DNA of 64,000 bases from the NCBI RefSeq assembly GCF_049803795.1, contig NZ_JBNAGJ010000004.1:307657-371656 (forward strand), given 5' to 3'. The position numbers and the translations under genes were made by a program. Position 1 is the stretch's first letter, and each line of letters starts with the position of its first letter. The notes beneath the pieces were generated by a model, which saw only the letters and a list, made by a program, of their open reading frames with translations, was not told the DNA's origin and did not search any database. Below, in pieces: positions 35,465-43,915 of this stretch. This stretch comes from Thalassobius sp002708925 (GTDB lineage: Bacteria; Pseudomonadota; Alphaproteobacteria; Rhodobacterales; Rhodobacteraceae).

Positions 35465-36285
35465 ACCAGGCTATGCAAGAAGAAGGCTACGTTACCGCAG
35501 ACGGTCGCAAAATCGGCGGCACTCTGATGGAGATGAAAAACATCACGCTGCGTTTCGGCGGGGTGAAGGCGATCACCGACATCAGCTTTGACATCAAGGA
35601 AGGCGAGATCCGTGCCATCATCGGCCCGAACGGGGCCGGGAAATCCTCGATGCTGAACGTGATCTCGGGGTTCTATGTCCCGCAGGAAGGCGAGGTCTGG
35701 TACAAGGGCGCGCGCCGTCCGGCCATGAAACCCTACGAGGTCGCCCGTCTGGGCATCGCCCGCACCTTCCAGAACATTGCGCTGTTCGAAGGCATGACCG
35801 TGCTGGACAACGTGATGACCGGCCGTCTGAACCACATGAAAACCAACATGTTCCAGCAGGCGATCTGGAAAGGCGCCGCCGAGAAGGAAGAGGTGGAGAA
35901 CCGTGAAGTCGTTGAAAAAGTCATCGACTTTCTGGAAATCCAGTCCATCCGCAAAACCCCCGTGGCGCGTCTGCCCTATGGTCTGAAAAAACGGGTCGAG
36001 CTGGCCCGTGCCCTGGCGGCCGAACCCAGCCTGCTGCTGCTGGACGAACCCATGGCCGGCATGAACGTCGAGGAAAAAGAGGACATGAGCCGCTTTATTC
36101 TGGATGTGAACGATGAATTCGGCACCACGATTGCCCTGATTGAACACGATATGGGCGTGGTGATGGATCTGTCGGACCGCGTGGTCGTCATGGATTACGG
36201 CAAGAAGATCGGCGACGGCACCCCCGACGAGGTGCGCAGCAACCAAGACGTCATCGACGCCTATCTGGGGGTGAGCCATGACTGA
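35461..36285 (+). CDS. Branched-chain amino acid-type ABC transporter ATPase (LivG-like)
   Basis: A 274-residue cytoplasmic ATPase of the HAAT importer family. Walker A is GPNGAGKSS, the signature appears as LPYGLKKRVELARAL (the LivG-type variant of LSGGQ), and Walker B is LLLLDEPMAGM. An N-terminal extension of about 20 residues precedes the fold. The ATG overlaps the ligase stop. Clustered with two permeases, a binding protein and a second ATPase, it forms one importer; the CoA ligases at both ends suggest an organic acid rather than an amino acid as substrate. Confidence 0.92.
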   Translation: MNQAMQEEGYVTADGRKIGGTLMEMKNITLRFGGVKAITDISFDIKEGEIRAIIGPNGAGKSSMLNVISGFYVPQEGEVWYKGARRPAMKPYEVARLGIARTFQNIALFEGMTVLDNVMTGRLNHMKTNMFQQAIWKGAAEKEEVENREVVEKVIDFLEIQSIRKTPVARLPYGLKKRVELARALAAEPSLLLLDEPMAGMNVEEKEDMSRFILDVNDEFGTTIALIEHDMGVVMDLSDRVVVMDYGKKIGDGTPDEVRSNQDVIDAYLGVSHD

Positions 36286-36326
36286 TTTCGCCACTTTCCT
36301 GACCATTCCGACCGGAGGCACGATCC

Positions 36327-37328
36327 ATGCCTGAACAACTCCTTTTTGGTACCGAGGTTGTCCTGAACGGGCTGATGGCGGGCGTTCTCTATGCGCTGGT
36401 GGCGCTGGGGTTCGTGCTGATCTACAAGGCTTCGGGCATTTTTAACTATGCTCAGGGTGTTATGGCGCTGTTCGCGGCGCTGACCCTGGTGGGCATCATG
36501 GAAGGCCAAGTGCCTTTCAGCCACCTGATCAACGCGGTGTTCGGCACCGAGGTGCATCACTTTGGCTGGCACGTTCCGGCCGTTCTGGCGATCTTGTTTA
36601 CCATGGCGGTGATGGTCCTGCTGGCCTGGGCCGTGCAAAAATTCATCTTCCGTCATCTGGTGAATCAGGAACCGATCATCCTGTTCATGGCCACCATCGG
36701 CCTGGCCTACTTCATGGAAGGTTTCGGAGACCTGATGTGGGGCTCGGACATCAAGAAACTGGACGTGGGCCTGCCTCAGGGCGGCAGCTTCTGGATCGAG
36801 GAAAACACCCAGTGGCTGGGCTTCGGAAACCCGAATTTCTATGGCTTCTTCCTGGATCAGCTGGATCTGGTGGCCACGGTTATCGCCGCCATTCTGGTGG
36901 TCGCGCTGGTGCTGTTCAGCCAATACACCAAGCAAGGCCGCGCCATGCGTGCTGTGGCCGATGACCATCAGGCGGCGCTGTCGGTTGGCATTTCGCTGAA
37001 CTTCATCTGGGTGATGGTGTGGTCGGTCGCGGGCTTTGTCGCGCTGGTTGCGGGCATCATGTGGGGCGCCAAATCGGGCGTGCAGTTCAGCCTGTCGCTG
37101 ATCGCGCTGAAGGCGCTGCCGGTGCTGATGCTGGGCGGGTTCACCTCGATCCCTGGGGCCATTGTCGGCGGCCTGATCATCGGCGTGGGGGAGAAACTCT
37201 TTGAATTCCTCATCGGTCCGATGGTGGGCGGCGCAACCGAGAACTGGTTCGCCTATGTGCTGGCTCTGGTGTTCCTGGTGTTCCGCCCGCAAGGCCTGTT
37301 CGGCGAAAAAATCATCGAGAGGGTCTGA
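36327..37328 (+). CDS. Branched-chain amino acid-type ABC transporter permease (LivH-like)
   Basis: A 333-residue inner-membrane permease with about eight helices. The family pattern is seen in LMAGVLYALVALGFVLIYKASG near the N-terminus, QGRAMRAVADDHQAALSVGI (the ATPase-coupling loop) and the C-terminal FRPQGLFGEKIIERV. It starts 41 bp after the LivG-like gene; an 18-codon ORF (36278-36334) bridges the gap. The small membrane protein gene follows after 2 bp. Confidence 0.92.
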   Translation: MPEQLLFGTEVVLNGLMAGVLYALVALGFVLIYKASGIFNYAQGVMALFAALTLVGIMEGQVPFSHLINAVFGTEVHHFGWHVPAVLAILFTMAVMVLLAWAVQKFIFRHLVNQEPIILFMATIGLAYFMEGFGDLMWGSDIKKLDVGLPQGGSFWIEENTQWLGFGNPNFYGFFLDQLDLVATVIAAILVVALVLFSQYTKQGRAMRAVADDHQAALSVGISLNFIWVMVWSVAGFVALVAGIMWGAKSGVQFSLSLIALKALPVLMLGGFTSIPGAIVGGLIIGVGEKLFEFLIGPMVGGATENWFAYVLALVFLVFRPQGLFGEKIIERV

Positions 37329-37330
37329 CC

Positions 37331-37558
37331 ATGCAAAAGCTGATTGCCATTATCAACGTGGTCTCTTGGGCGGGGTTCTGGGCCTTTGGCTACATCGCCC
37401 TGACCGCCAGCGAGCTGACCCAATCCCAAGTCCTGACGGCGGCGGCTCTGGCGGGTCTTGGGTTCCTGACCGGGGTGGCGGCCTATCTGAAATTGTCGCG
37501 TGGACACGCGCTTAACAATACTGCGCTGGGGTTCACCCACGCCAATGAGCAGGGGTAA
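37331..37558 (+). CDS. Small membrane protein embedded in ABC importer operon, unknown function
   Basis: A 75-residue protein with two predicted membrane helices (about 4-26 and 33-55) and a hydrophilic C-terminus (LSRGHALNNTALGFTHANEQG). It lies between the two permease genes with gaps of 2 and 6 bp, so it is certainly co-translated with them. Standard Liv systems have no such subunit. It may stabilise the permease dimer or be a lineage-specific accessory. I do not recognise the family. Confidence 0.75.
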   Translation: MQKLIAIINVVSWAGFWAFGYIALTASELTQSQVLTAAALAGLGFLTGVAAYLKLSRGHALNNTALGFTHANEQG

Positions 37559-37564
37559 GAAACC

Positions 37565-38641
37565 ATGTTCTATCGTGAAGCGGGCGATTTCAAAACGTCC
37601 TACACCGACGACAACCAGACCTTTCCGATCAAGTTCGATCGCTATCGGTACTATTTTGTCCTGTTCGCAGCCTTCTGCGTAATTCCGTTCATTATCAATG
37701 ACTACTGGGTGAACGCGGTGTTCATGCCCTTCCTGATCTACGCGATTGCGGCGATTGGGCTGAACATTCTGGTGGGCTATTGCGGGCAGGTGTCGCTGGG
37801 CACCGGGGGCTTCATGGCTGTGGGCGCCTATGCGGTCTACAAGCTGATGACCGCCTTTCCCGAGGTGAACATCTTTTTCCACGTATTGCTGGCAGGAGGC
37901 GTGACAGCCATCGTGGGGGTTCTGTTCGGTCTGCCCAGCCTGCGGATCAAGGGCTTCTATCTGGCGGTGGCCACCCTGGCGGCGCAGTTCTTTCTGGTGT
38001 GGCTGTTCAACAAGGTGCCGTGGTTCTACAACTACTCGGCCTCGGGGCAGATCAGCTCGCCCGAGCGCACCGTGTTCGGCATTGCTGTGACCGGCGCGAA
38101 CACCTCGGCCTGGGCGTCCTATCTGTTCTGTCTGGTTTTCGTGACGATCAGCGCCATCATCGCGCGGAATCTGACCCGCGGGTCGGTGGGACGTAAATGG
38201 ATGGCCATTCGGGATATGGACATCGCGGCCGAGATCATCGGCGTGGATCCCCTGCGCTCCAAGCTCAGCGCCTTTGCGGTTAGCTCGTTCTTTATCGGGG
38301 TGTCTGGCGCGCTGTTCTTTGCGGTCTATCTGGGCGCGGTCGAGGTCGGCGAGGCCTTTGGCATCAACAAATCGTTCCTGGTGCTGTTCATGATCATCAT
38401 CGGCGGTCTGGGCTCGATCTTTGGGGCCTTTGCCGGGGCGGCCTTTCTGGTGCTGCTGCCGGTGCTGCTGAAGAACGTGCTGGTGGGCACCCTGGGCTGG
38501 CCCACGGATATGGCGGCGCATCTGGAATTCATAATCGTGGGCGCTCTGATCATCATTTTCCTGATCGCAGAGCCACACGGGCTGGCGCAGCTGTGGCGCG
38601 TCGCCAAGGAAAAACTACGGCTCTGGCCCTTCCCGCACTAA
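37565..38641 (+). CDS. Branched-chain amino acid-type ABC transporter permease (LivM-like)
   Basis: A 358-residue inner-membrane permease, the LivM partner of the LivH-like protein. Visible family segments are GLNILVGYCGQVSLGTGGFMAVGAY, SLRIKGFYLAVATLAAQF and VGRKWMAIRDMDIAAEIIGV (coupling loop). The N-terminus has a longer cytoplasmic stretch (about 1-30) than typical LivM. It ends 79 bp before the binding-protein gene. Confidence 0.92.
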   Translation: MFYREAGDFKTSYTDDNQTFPIKFDRYRYYFVLFAAFCVIPFIINDYWVNAVFMPFLIYAIAAIGLNILVGYCGQVSLGTGGFMAVGAYAVYKLMTAFPEVNIFFHVLLAGGVTAIVGVLFGLPSLRIKGFYLAVATLAAQFFLVWLFNKVPWFYNYSASGQISSPERTVFGIAVTGANTSAWASYLFCLVFVTISAIIARNLTRGSVGRKWMAIRDMDIAAEIIGVDPLRSKLSAFAVSSFFIGVSGALFFAVYLGAVEVGEAFGINKSFLVLFMIIIGGLGSIFGAFAGAAFLVLLPVLLKNVLVGTLGWPTDMAAHLEFIIVGALIIIFLIAEPHGLAQLWRVAKEKLRLWPFPH

Positions 38642-38720
38642 GGCGGGGCCAGCCAACATACCGGGGCATAACCTCGGATCTGGAAACCATCGGATACGAC
38701 CAAAGGGAGGAACCATACCG

Positions 38721-40004
38721 ATGAAAACGAAACTGATCTCTGCCGCCGTTGCCGCCATTGTGGCCGCAGGCCCGGCGATGGCAGACCTGACCTTTACCTC
38801 GCTCAGCTACCGTACGGGGCCGTATGCCGCAAACGGCATCCCCTTTGCGGACGGCTATGCCGATTACTTCACCCTGCTGAACGAGCGCGACGGCGGTATC
38901 GGCGGAGAAAAGGTGAACCTGCTGGAATGTGAAACCGGCTATAACACCGAAAAAGGCGTGGAATGTTACGAATCCACCAAGGGCTCGGACGCGCTGGTCT
39001 ATGAGCCGCTGTCCACCGGCATCACCTATCAGCTGATCCCCAAAGCCACCGCAGACGGCATCGCCGTGCACTCGGGCGGGTATGGCCGGACCTCGGCCAA
39101 GAACGGTGCCGTGTTCCGCAACATCTTTAACTATCCGGCGAACTACTGGGACGGCGCCTCGATCGCGATCAAGCACCTGCTGGACGTGAACGGCGGCAGC
39201 CTGGAAGGTAAGAAAGTCGCGCTGGTCTATCACAACTCGGCCTATGGTAAGGAACCGATCCGCACCCTGGAAGAACTGGCCAAGAAGCACGGCTATGATC
39301 TGACCCTGCTGGCCGTTGACCACCCCGGTCAGGAGCAGAAATCCCAGTGGCTGCAAATCCGCCGCGAGCGTCCTGACTATGTGCTGATGTGGGGCTGGGG
39401 CGTGATGAACCAGGTCGCCATCCAAGAAGCCATCAACATCCGTTTCCCGATGGAAAACTTCATCGGTATCTGGTGGTCGGGTTCGGAAAATGACGTGAAA
39501 CCCGCGGGCGAGCGTGCCGATGGCTATAAGGCGCTGACCTTCCATAATGTGGGGTCGGACTATCCGGTGTTTGACGACATCCAGAAATACGTTGTCGATG
39601 CGGGGAAGGCTGCCGGCGCGGGCGATCAGATCGGCTCGGTGCTGTATAACCGTGGTCTCTATGCCGCGATGCTGGCCGCCGAAGCGGCGAAAACCGCGCA
39701 GGGTATCCACGGCACGGGTGCCATCACCCCCGCGCAGATGCGCGACGGTATGGAGAACCTGGAAATGACCGAAGAGAAGATGACCGCCCTGGGTCTGCCG
39801 AACTTTGGCCCCTCGTTCAAAGTGACCTGCGAAAACCACGGTGGTGACGGCTATGGCGCGGTTACCCAGTGGGATGCGAAAGCGGGCACCTGGTCGATGA
39901 TCACCGATTATATCCAGTCGGATCAAGAGGTTCTGCAACCGCTGATCGCTGCCGACTCTGAGGCCTATGCCAAGGAAAACAACATCACTCCGGGCTGTAA
40001 CTAA
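38721..40004 (+). CDS. ABC transporter substrate-binding protein (LivJ/K-like, HAAT family)
   Basis: A 427-residue periplasmic binding protein with a Sec signal peptide (MKTKLISAAVAAIVAAGPAMA). The type I periplasmic-binding fold is suggested by the segments GGIGGEKVNLLECETGYNTEKG, VALVYHNSAYGKEP and MWGWGVMNQVAIQEA. A strong ribosome site (GGGAGGAAC) precedes the ATG. Its larger size than LivJ (about 370) fits the subgroup linked with aromatic or other organic acids. A stable hairpin directly after the gene may raise its expression relative to neighbours. Confidence 0.9.
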   Translation: MKTKLISAAVAAIVAAGPAMADLTFTSLSYRTGPYAANGIPFADGYADYFTLLNERDGGIGGEKVNLLECETGYNTEKGVECYESTKGSDALVYEPLSTGITYQLIPKATADGIAVHSGGYGRTSAKNGAVFRNIFNYPANYWDGASIAIKHLLDVNGGSLEGKKVALVYHNSAYGKEPIRTLEELAKKHGYDLTLLAVDHPGQEQKSQWLQIRRERPDYVLMWGWGVMNQVAIQEAINIRFPMENFIGIWWSGSENDVKPAGERADGYKALTFHNVGSDYPVFDDIQKYVVDAGKAAGAGDQIGSVLYNRGLYAAMLAAEAAKTAQGIHGTGAITPAQMRDGMENLEMTEEKMTALGLPNFGPSFKVTCENHGGDGYGAVTQWDAKAGTWSMITDYIQSDQEVLQPLIAADSEAYAKENNITPGCN

Positions 40005-40017
40005 GCCCTGACAGTTG

Positions 40018-40044
40018 TCCCGGCCGCGCCTGTCGTGGCCGGGA
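40018..40044 (+). other. Intergenic hairpin after binding-protein gene
   Basis: TCCCGGCC (40018-40025) pairs with GGCCGGGA (40037-40044); there is no T-run, so this is unlikely to be a full terminator. In ABC operons such hairpins often protect the binding-protein mRNA or lower downstream expression. Confidence 0.6.
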
Positions 40045-40077
40045 TCCACCCGAACGAAACTCAGAAAGTAGACGCAG

Positions 40078-40902
40078 ATGCTGGACGCAGGACCCACCGA
40101 TGAGACCCTTCTGGAGGTCAACAACATCGAGGTGATCTACAACCACGTGATCCTTGTTCTCAAAGGGGTCAGCCTGAAAGTGCCCAAAGGCGGGATCACC
40201 GCCTTGCTGGGCGGGAACGGCGCGGGCAAGACCACCACGCTCAAGGCGATTTCCAACCTGCTGCATTCCGAACGCGGCGAGGTGACCAAGGGCAACATCC
40301 TGTATCGGGGCGATGGCGTGCAGGCTTTGAACCCGGCCGAGCTGGTGAAAAAAGGCGTGATCCAGGTGATGGAGGGCCGCCATTGTTTCGAACACCTGAC
40401 GGTCGAGGAAAACCTGCTGACGGGGGCCTATACCCGCAATGCCTCGCGCGGGGATATAGATGCCGATCTGGAGATGGTGTACAAATACTTCCCCCGGCTG
40501 AAGGAACGCCGGCGCAGCCAGGCGGGCTATACCTCGGGCGGTGAGCAGCAGATGGTCGCCATCGGCCGCGCCATCATGTCGAAACCCGAAACCATTTTGC
40601 TGGACGAGCCCTCGATGGGGCTGGCACCGCAGCTGGTCGAGGAAATCTTCAACATCGTGAAGAACCTGAACGAGAAAGAAGGCGTGACCTTCCTTTTGGC
40701 CGAACAGAACACCAACGTGGCGCTGCGCTTTGCGCATTACGGCTACATCCTGGAATCGGGGCGCGTTGTGATGGACGGCCCGGCCAAGGATCTGCGCGAA
40801 AACCCGGATGTGAAGGAATTCTATCTGGGCATGTCGGATGAGGGGCGCAAATCCTTCCGCGATGTGCGGTCTTATCGTCGCCGTAAACGCTGGCTCAGCT
40901 GA
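40078..40902 (+). CDS. Branched-chain amino acid-type ABC transporter ATPase (LivF-like)
   Basis: A 274-residue second ATPase of the importer. Walker A is GGNGAGKTT, the signature is TSGGEQQMVAIGRA and Walker B is ILLDEPSMGL. The C-terminus is longer and more basic (SYRRRKRWLS) than E. coli LivF (237 residues). It is separated from the binding-protein gene by 73 bp holding a hairpin, and a PaaK-like ligase follows 109 bp later on the same strand. Confidence 0.92.
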   Translation: MLDAGPTDETLLEVNNIEVIYNHVILVLKGVSLKVPKGGITALLGGNGAGKTTTLKAISNLLHSERGEVTKGNILYRGDGVQALNPAELVKKGVIQVMEGRHCFEHLTVEENLLTGAYTRNASRGDIDADLEMVYKYFPRLKERRRSQAGYTSGGEQQMVAIGRAIMSKPETILLDEPSMGLAPQLVEEIFNIVKNLNEKEGVTFLLAEQNTNVALRFAHYGYILESGRVVMDGPAKDLRENPDVKEFYLGMSDEGRKSFRDVRSYRRRKRWLS

Positions 40903-41011
40903 CGTCCAGCACCGAACACATGATCTGGGTGGGCATCGGCCCCCCGCCACACAGCCAGAGATGACCGGGTAATTTTGGGCAATGCCTTTCCCGGCAGGGA
41001 GACCTGTATAT

Positions 41012-42232
41012 ATGACCCGCTATTATGACGATCTTGAAACGCGCAGCGCGGACGAGCGCGCCGCTGCCTTGGCCCAGGCTCTGCCGCAGCAGATCGCCCG
41101 TGCGCAGGGGGTGCCCGGATATGGCGGGCGCCTGTCCGAAGTGGACGCGGCCCGGATCGTTTCTGTCCAGGATCTGGCAGCCCTTCCGGTGCTGCGCAAA
41201 TCGGATCTTGGGCAGGCTCAGGCCCAGGCCGCGCCTTTTGGCGGGCTGACGACACGCCCGGCCAACGGGTTCGCGCATATTTTCCAATCCCCCGGCCCGA
41301 TTTATGAACCCGGCGGGGTCGAGCATGACTGGTGGCGCATGGGCCGTTTCCTGCACGCCTGCGGAATCGGGCAGGGCGATATCGTTCAGAACTGCTTTGG
41401 CTATCATCTGACTCCGGCCGGGATGATCTTTGAATCCGGGGCGCGCGCCGTGGGCGCGGCGGTGCTGCCCGCAGGCACCGGCCAGACAGAATTGCAGGCA
41501 CGGGCGGCCGCAGATGTGGGGGCCACCGCCTATGCGGGCACCCCCGATTATCTAAAGGTGATTCTGGATAAGGCCGAAACCATGGGGCTGAAGCTGAGCA
41601 TCACCAAGGCAGCGGTGGGCGGCGGCGCTCTGTTCCCGTCGTTGCGGCAGGAATATGCCGATCGCGGAATCGCCTGCCTGCAAAGCTATGCCACGGCCGA
41701 TCTGGGCAACATCGCGTATGAATCCGAAGCGATGGAAGGCATGATCGTGGATGAGCAGGTCATCGTGGAAATCGTCACGCCGGGCACGGGGGATCCCGTC
41801 GCACCCGGTCAGGTCGGCGAGGTCGTGGTGACCACGCTGAACCCCGATTATCCGCTGATCCGTTTCGCTACGGGCGATCTGAGCGCTATTCTGCCGGGCC
41901 AAAGCCCCTGCGGGCGCAGCAATATCCGCATCAAGGGCTGGATGGGTCGCGCCGATCAGACCACCAAGATCAAGGGCATGTTCGTGCGTCCTGAACAGGT
42001 GGCTGCGCTGGTCTCGAAACATGCTGAGATCGTGAAGGCCCGTGTCATCGCCGGACGCGAGGGCGAAATGGACACGATGACCGTCCAGATCGAGGCAAAT
42101 GGCGGCAGTGCCGAAACCTATGCGGGCTCGGTGGTGGATGCGCTCAAACTGAAGGGCAAGATCGAGGTCGTGGCCCCCGGCTCATTGCCCAACGACGGAA
42201 AAGTGATCGAAGATCAACGCACTTACGACTAA
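41012..42232 (+). CDS. Phenylacetate-CoA ligase family protein (PaaK-like)
   Basis: A 406-residue adenylate-forming enzyme resembling phenylacetate-CoA ligase. The N-terminus YYDDLETRSADERAAA, the central HLTPAGMIFESGARAVGAAVLPAG, the ATADLG aromatic-acid-ligase motif and the hinge GRADQTTKIKGMFVRPEQV are typical. The start is ATG 41012 with AGGGAGA upstream. Being next to a second ligase and an importer, it probably activates an aromatic or related acid. No paa ring-hydroxylation genes are present, so phenylacetate itself is not shown to be the substrate. Confidence 0.87.
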   Translation: MTRYYDDLETRSADERAAALAQALPQQIARAQGVPGYGGRLSEVDAARIVSVQDLAALPVLRKSDLGQAQAQAAPFGGLTTRPANGFAHIFQSPGPIYEPGGVEHDWWRMGRFLHACGIGQGDIVQNCFGYHLTPAGMIFESGARAVGAAVLPAGTGQTELQARAAADVGATAYAGTPDYLKVILDKAETMGLKLSITKAAVGGGALFPSLRQEYADRGIACLQSYATADLGNIAYESEAMEGMIVDEQVIVEIVTPGTGDPVAPGQVGEVVVTTLNPDYPLIRFATGDLSAILPGQSPCGRSNIRIKGWMGRADQTTKIKGMFVRPEQVAALVSKHAEIVKARVIAGREGEMDTMTVQIEANGGSAETYAGSVVDALKLKGKIEVVAPGSLPNDGKVIEDQRTYD

Positions 42233-42263
42233 GCTGGGGCCGGAACCGTAAGGGAGGCCTGCC

Positions 42264-43913
42264 ATGTTTTCGTATCGCTCATTTCTTGGGGCCGTGGCGC
42301 TATATGTGTCCACGGCCCTGCCATCCTGGGCGCAGGATTATGCGTTGGTTCTGGCCAATCGCGATTATGACCGGGTGTCCGATGCCGAGGATACCGCTGA
42401 CTTCGATTCCTATGCCCAGATGCTGCGGCGGCAGGGCTTCCGGGTCTTTGGCGGGCAGGATTGGACTGCGCGATCCATGGCGCAGGCGGCACAGGATTTC
42501 AATGAGGCGCTGAACGCCAATTCGGTAAACCGTGCCATTGTGATTCTGTCGGGGCACATGGCCAAGGGGCCGACGGATAGCTGGCTGCTCTCGCGTGAGT
42601 TCAGCGCGGTGAATGCGCTGAATGTGGGGCAATACGGGCTGTCCGTGAATACGCTGGCCGCGATGCTGGGGCCTCAGGCGGGGAAGGCTCTGATCGTGTT
42701 GACGCCCTCGCAAACGGGGCGGCCTTCGGTGGGGGCATGGCTGCAAAAAGGGGCCGGAGCGCTGGAATTACCACAAGGCGTGACAGGCCTGCGCGGCGCC
42801 GCAAATCGGGTGACGCCGGTGTTGCGCGACAGGATTCTGGGGGGCGGCAGCTCTTTGGCGGGGCTGGCGGAACAGGCCGGATTGGGGGTGCATCTTGTCG
42901 GTTTCCTGCCCGATGCGCCCTTGGGCGGGGCCGGGGATCAGGCCGGGGATCAGGCCGTTGATGGCGACACATCCTATTGGAGCGCGGTGCGTGACATCGA
43001 CACGATCGAGGCGTATCGCGCCTATATGAATCGCTTCCCCTCGGGGCTGTTCCACAACGAGGCACGCCGCCGGATACAGGCCATTCTGGAACGTCCCGCC
43101 CGCGAGGCCGAGGCCGCCGAACAGGCTCTGAATCTGTCGCGCGATGCCCGGCGCGAGATCCAGCGGCAATTGACTTTGCTGGGGTTTGACACACGCGGAA
43201 TCGACGGGATTTTCGGGCGAGGCACACGGCAGGCGATTGCCGCGTATCAGCGCTCGAAAGGGTGGACGGACACGGGCTATGTGAATCGCAGCCAACTGGC
43301 CACTTTGCGGCAGGATGCGCTGCGCCGCGCGCGGGCCCTGGAAGAAGAAGAGCGCCGCCGTCGCGCCGAAGAGGAACGCCGGGATCGTGAATTCTGGCGC
43401 ACGACAGGGGGGCGGGGCGATGAACGTGGGCTGCGTGAATACCTGCGCCGCTTCCCCGATGGGCTCTATTCCGATGACGCACGCGAACGCCTGGAGGAAC
43501 TGGAGCGCCGCCGCCGCCGCGAGGCGGACGTGACTATGCGCAACGCCTGGAACGAGGCACGCACGCAGGACACGATCGAAGCCTACCGCCGCTTCATGGC
43601 GCAATATCCGCATAGCAGTTTCGCTGAAACCGCTCGCGACCGGATCGCCGAGCTGCAAGAAGAGGACCGCAAGGCCGACCTGATCGAAAAACACCGGGCC
43701 GAGGAACAGGTCGTCGCCGGGATTCCCGTGACGCGGCTGCTGGTTGAACGCACCCTGGCCGAGGCAGGGTTCGATCCGGGCAAGGTGGACGGCACTTTCA
43801 ATAAGAAAACCCGTCGGGCCATCCGCAAGTTCCAGCGCGCCAGCGATCTGCCCGTGTCGGGCTTTGTCTCGCAGGCGACGATGGTGCGGCTGATGGCGCG
43901 GGTCAGCCGATAG
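42264..43913 (+). CDS. Secreted pseudo-caspase with repeats and two peptidoglycan-binding domains
   Basis: A 549-residue exported protein with a signal peptide (about 1-24). Residues about 25-215 look like a caspase/C14 fold: DYALVLANRDYDRVSDAEDTAD at the start and the His motif ILSGHM (H98). The expected catalytic Cys segment reads LIVLTPSQTG (147-150), and the whole protein contains no cysteine, so it cannot be a cysteine protease. Three copies of a unit with IEAYR-x-[YF]-M-x2-[FY]-P (about 237-275, 376-413, 428-465) are interleaved with two PG_binding_1 domains (about 293-350 and 490-549) and a charged helix. It probably acts as a cell-wall-bound scaffold. Confidence 0.8.
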   Translation: MFSYRSFLGAVALYVSTALPSWAQDYALVLANRDYDRVSDAEDTADFDSYAQMLRRQGFRVFGGQDWTARSMAQAAQDFNEALNANSVNRAIVILSGHMAKGPTDSWLLSREFSAVNALNVGQYGLSVNTLAAMLGPQAGKALIVLTPSQTGRPSVGAWLQKGAGALELPQGVTGLRGAANRVTPVLRDRILGGGSSLAGLAEQAGLGVHLVGFLPDAPLGGAGDQAGDQAVDGDTSYWSAVRDIDTIEAYRAYMNRFPSGLFHNEARRRIQAILERPAREAEAAEQALNLSRDARREIQRQLTLLGFDTRGIDGIFGRGTRQAIAAYQRSKGWTDTGYVNRSQLATLRQDALRRARALEEEERRRRAEEERRDREFWRTTGGRGDERGLREYLRRFPDGLYSDDARERLEELERRRRREADVTMRNAWNEARTQDTIEAYRRFMAQYPHSSFAETARDRIAELQEEDRKADLIEKHRAEEQVVAGIPVTRLLVERTLAEAGFDPGKVDGTFNKKTRRAIRKFQRASDLPVSGFVSQATMVRLMARVSR

Positions 43914-43915
43914 GC

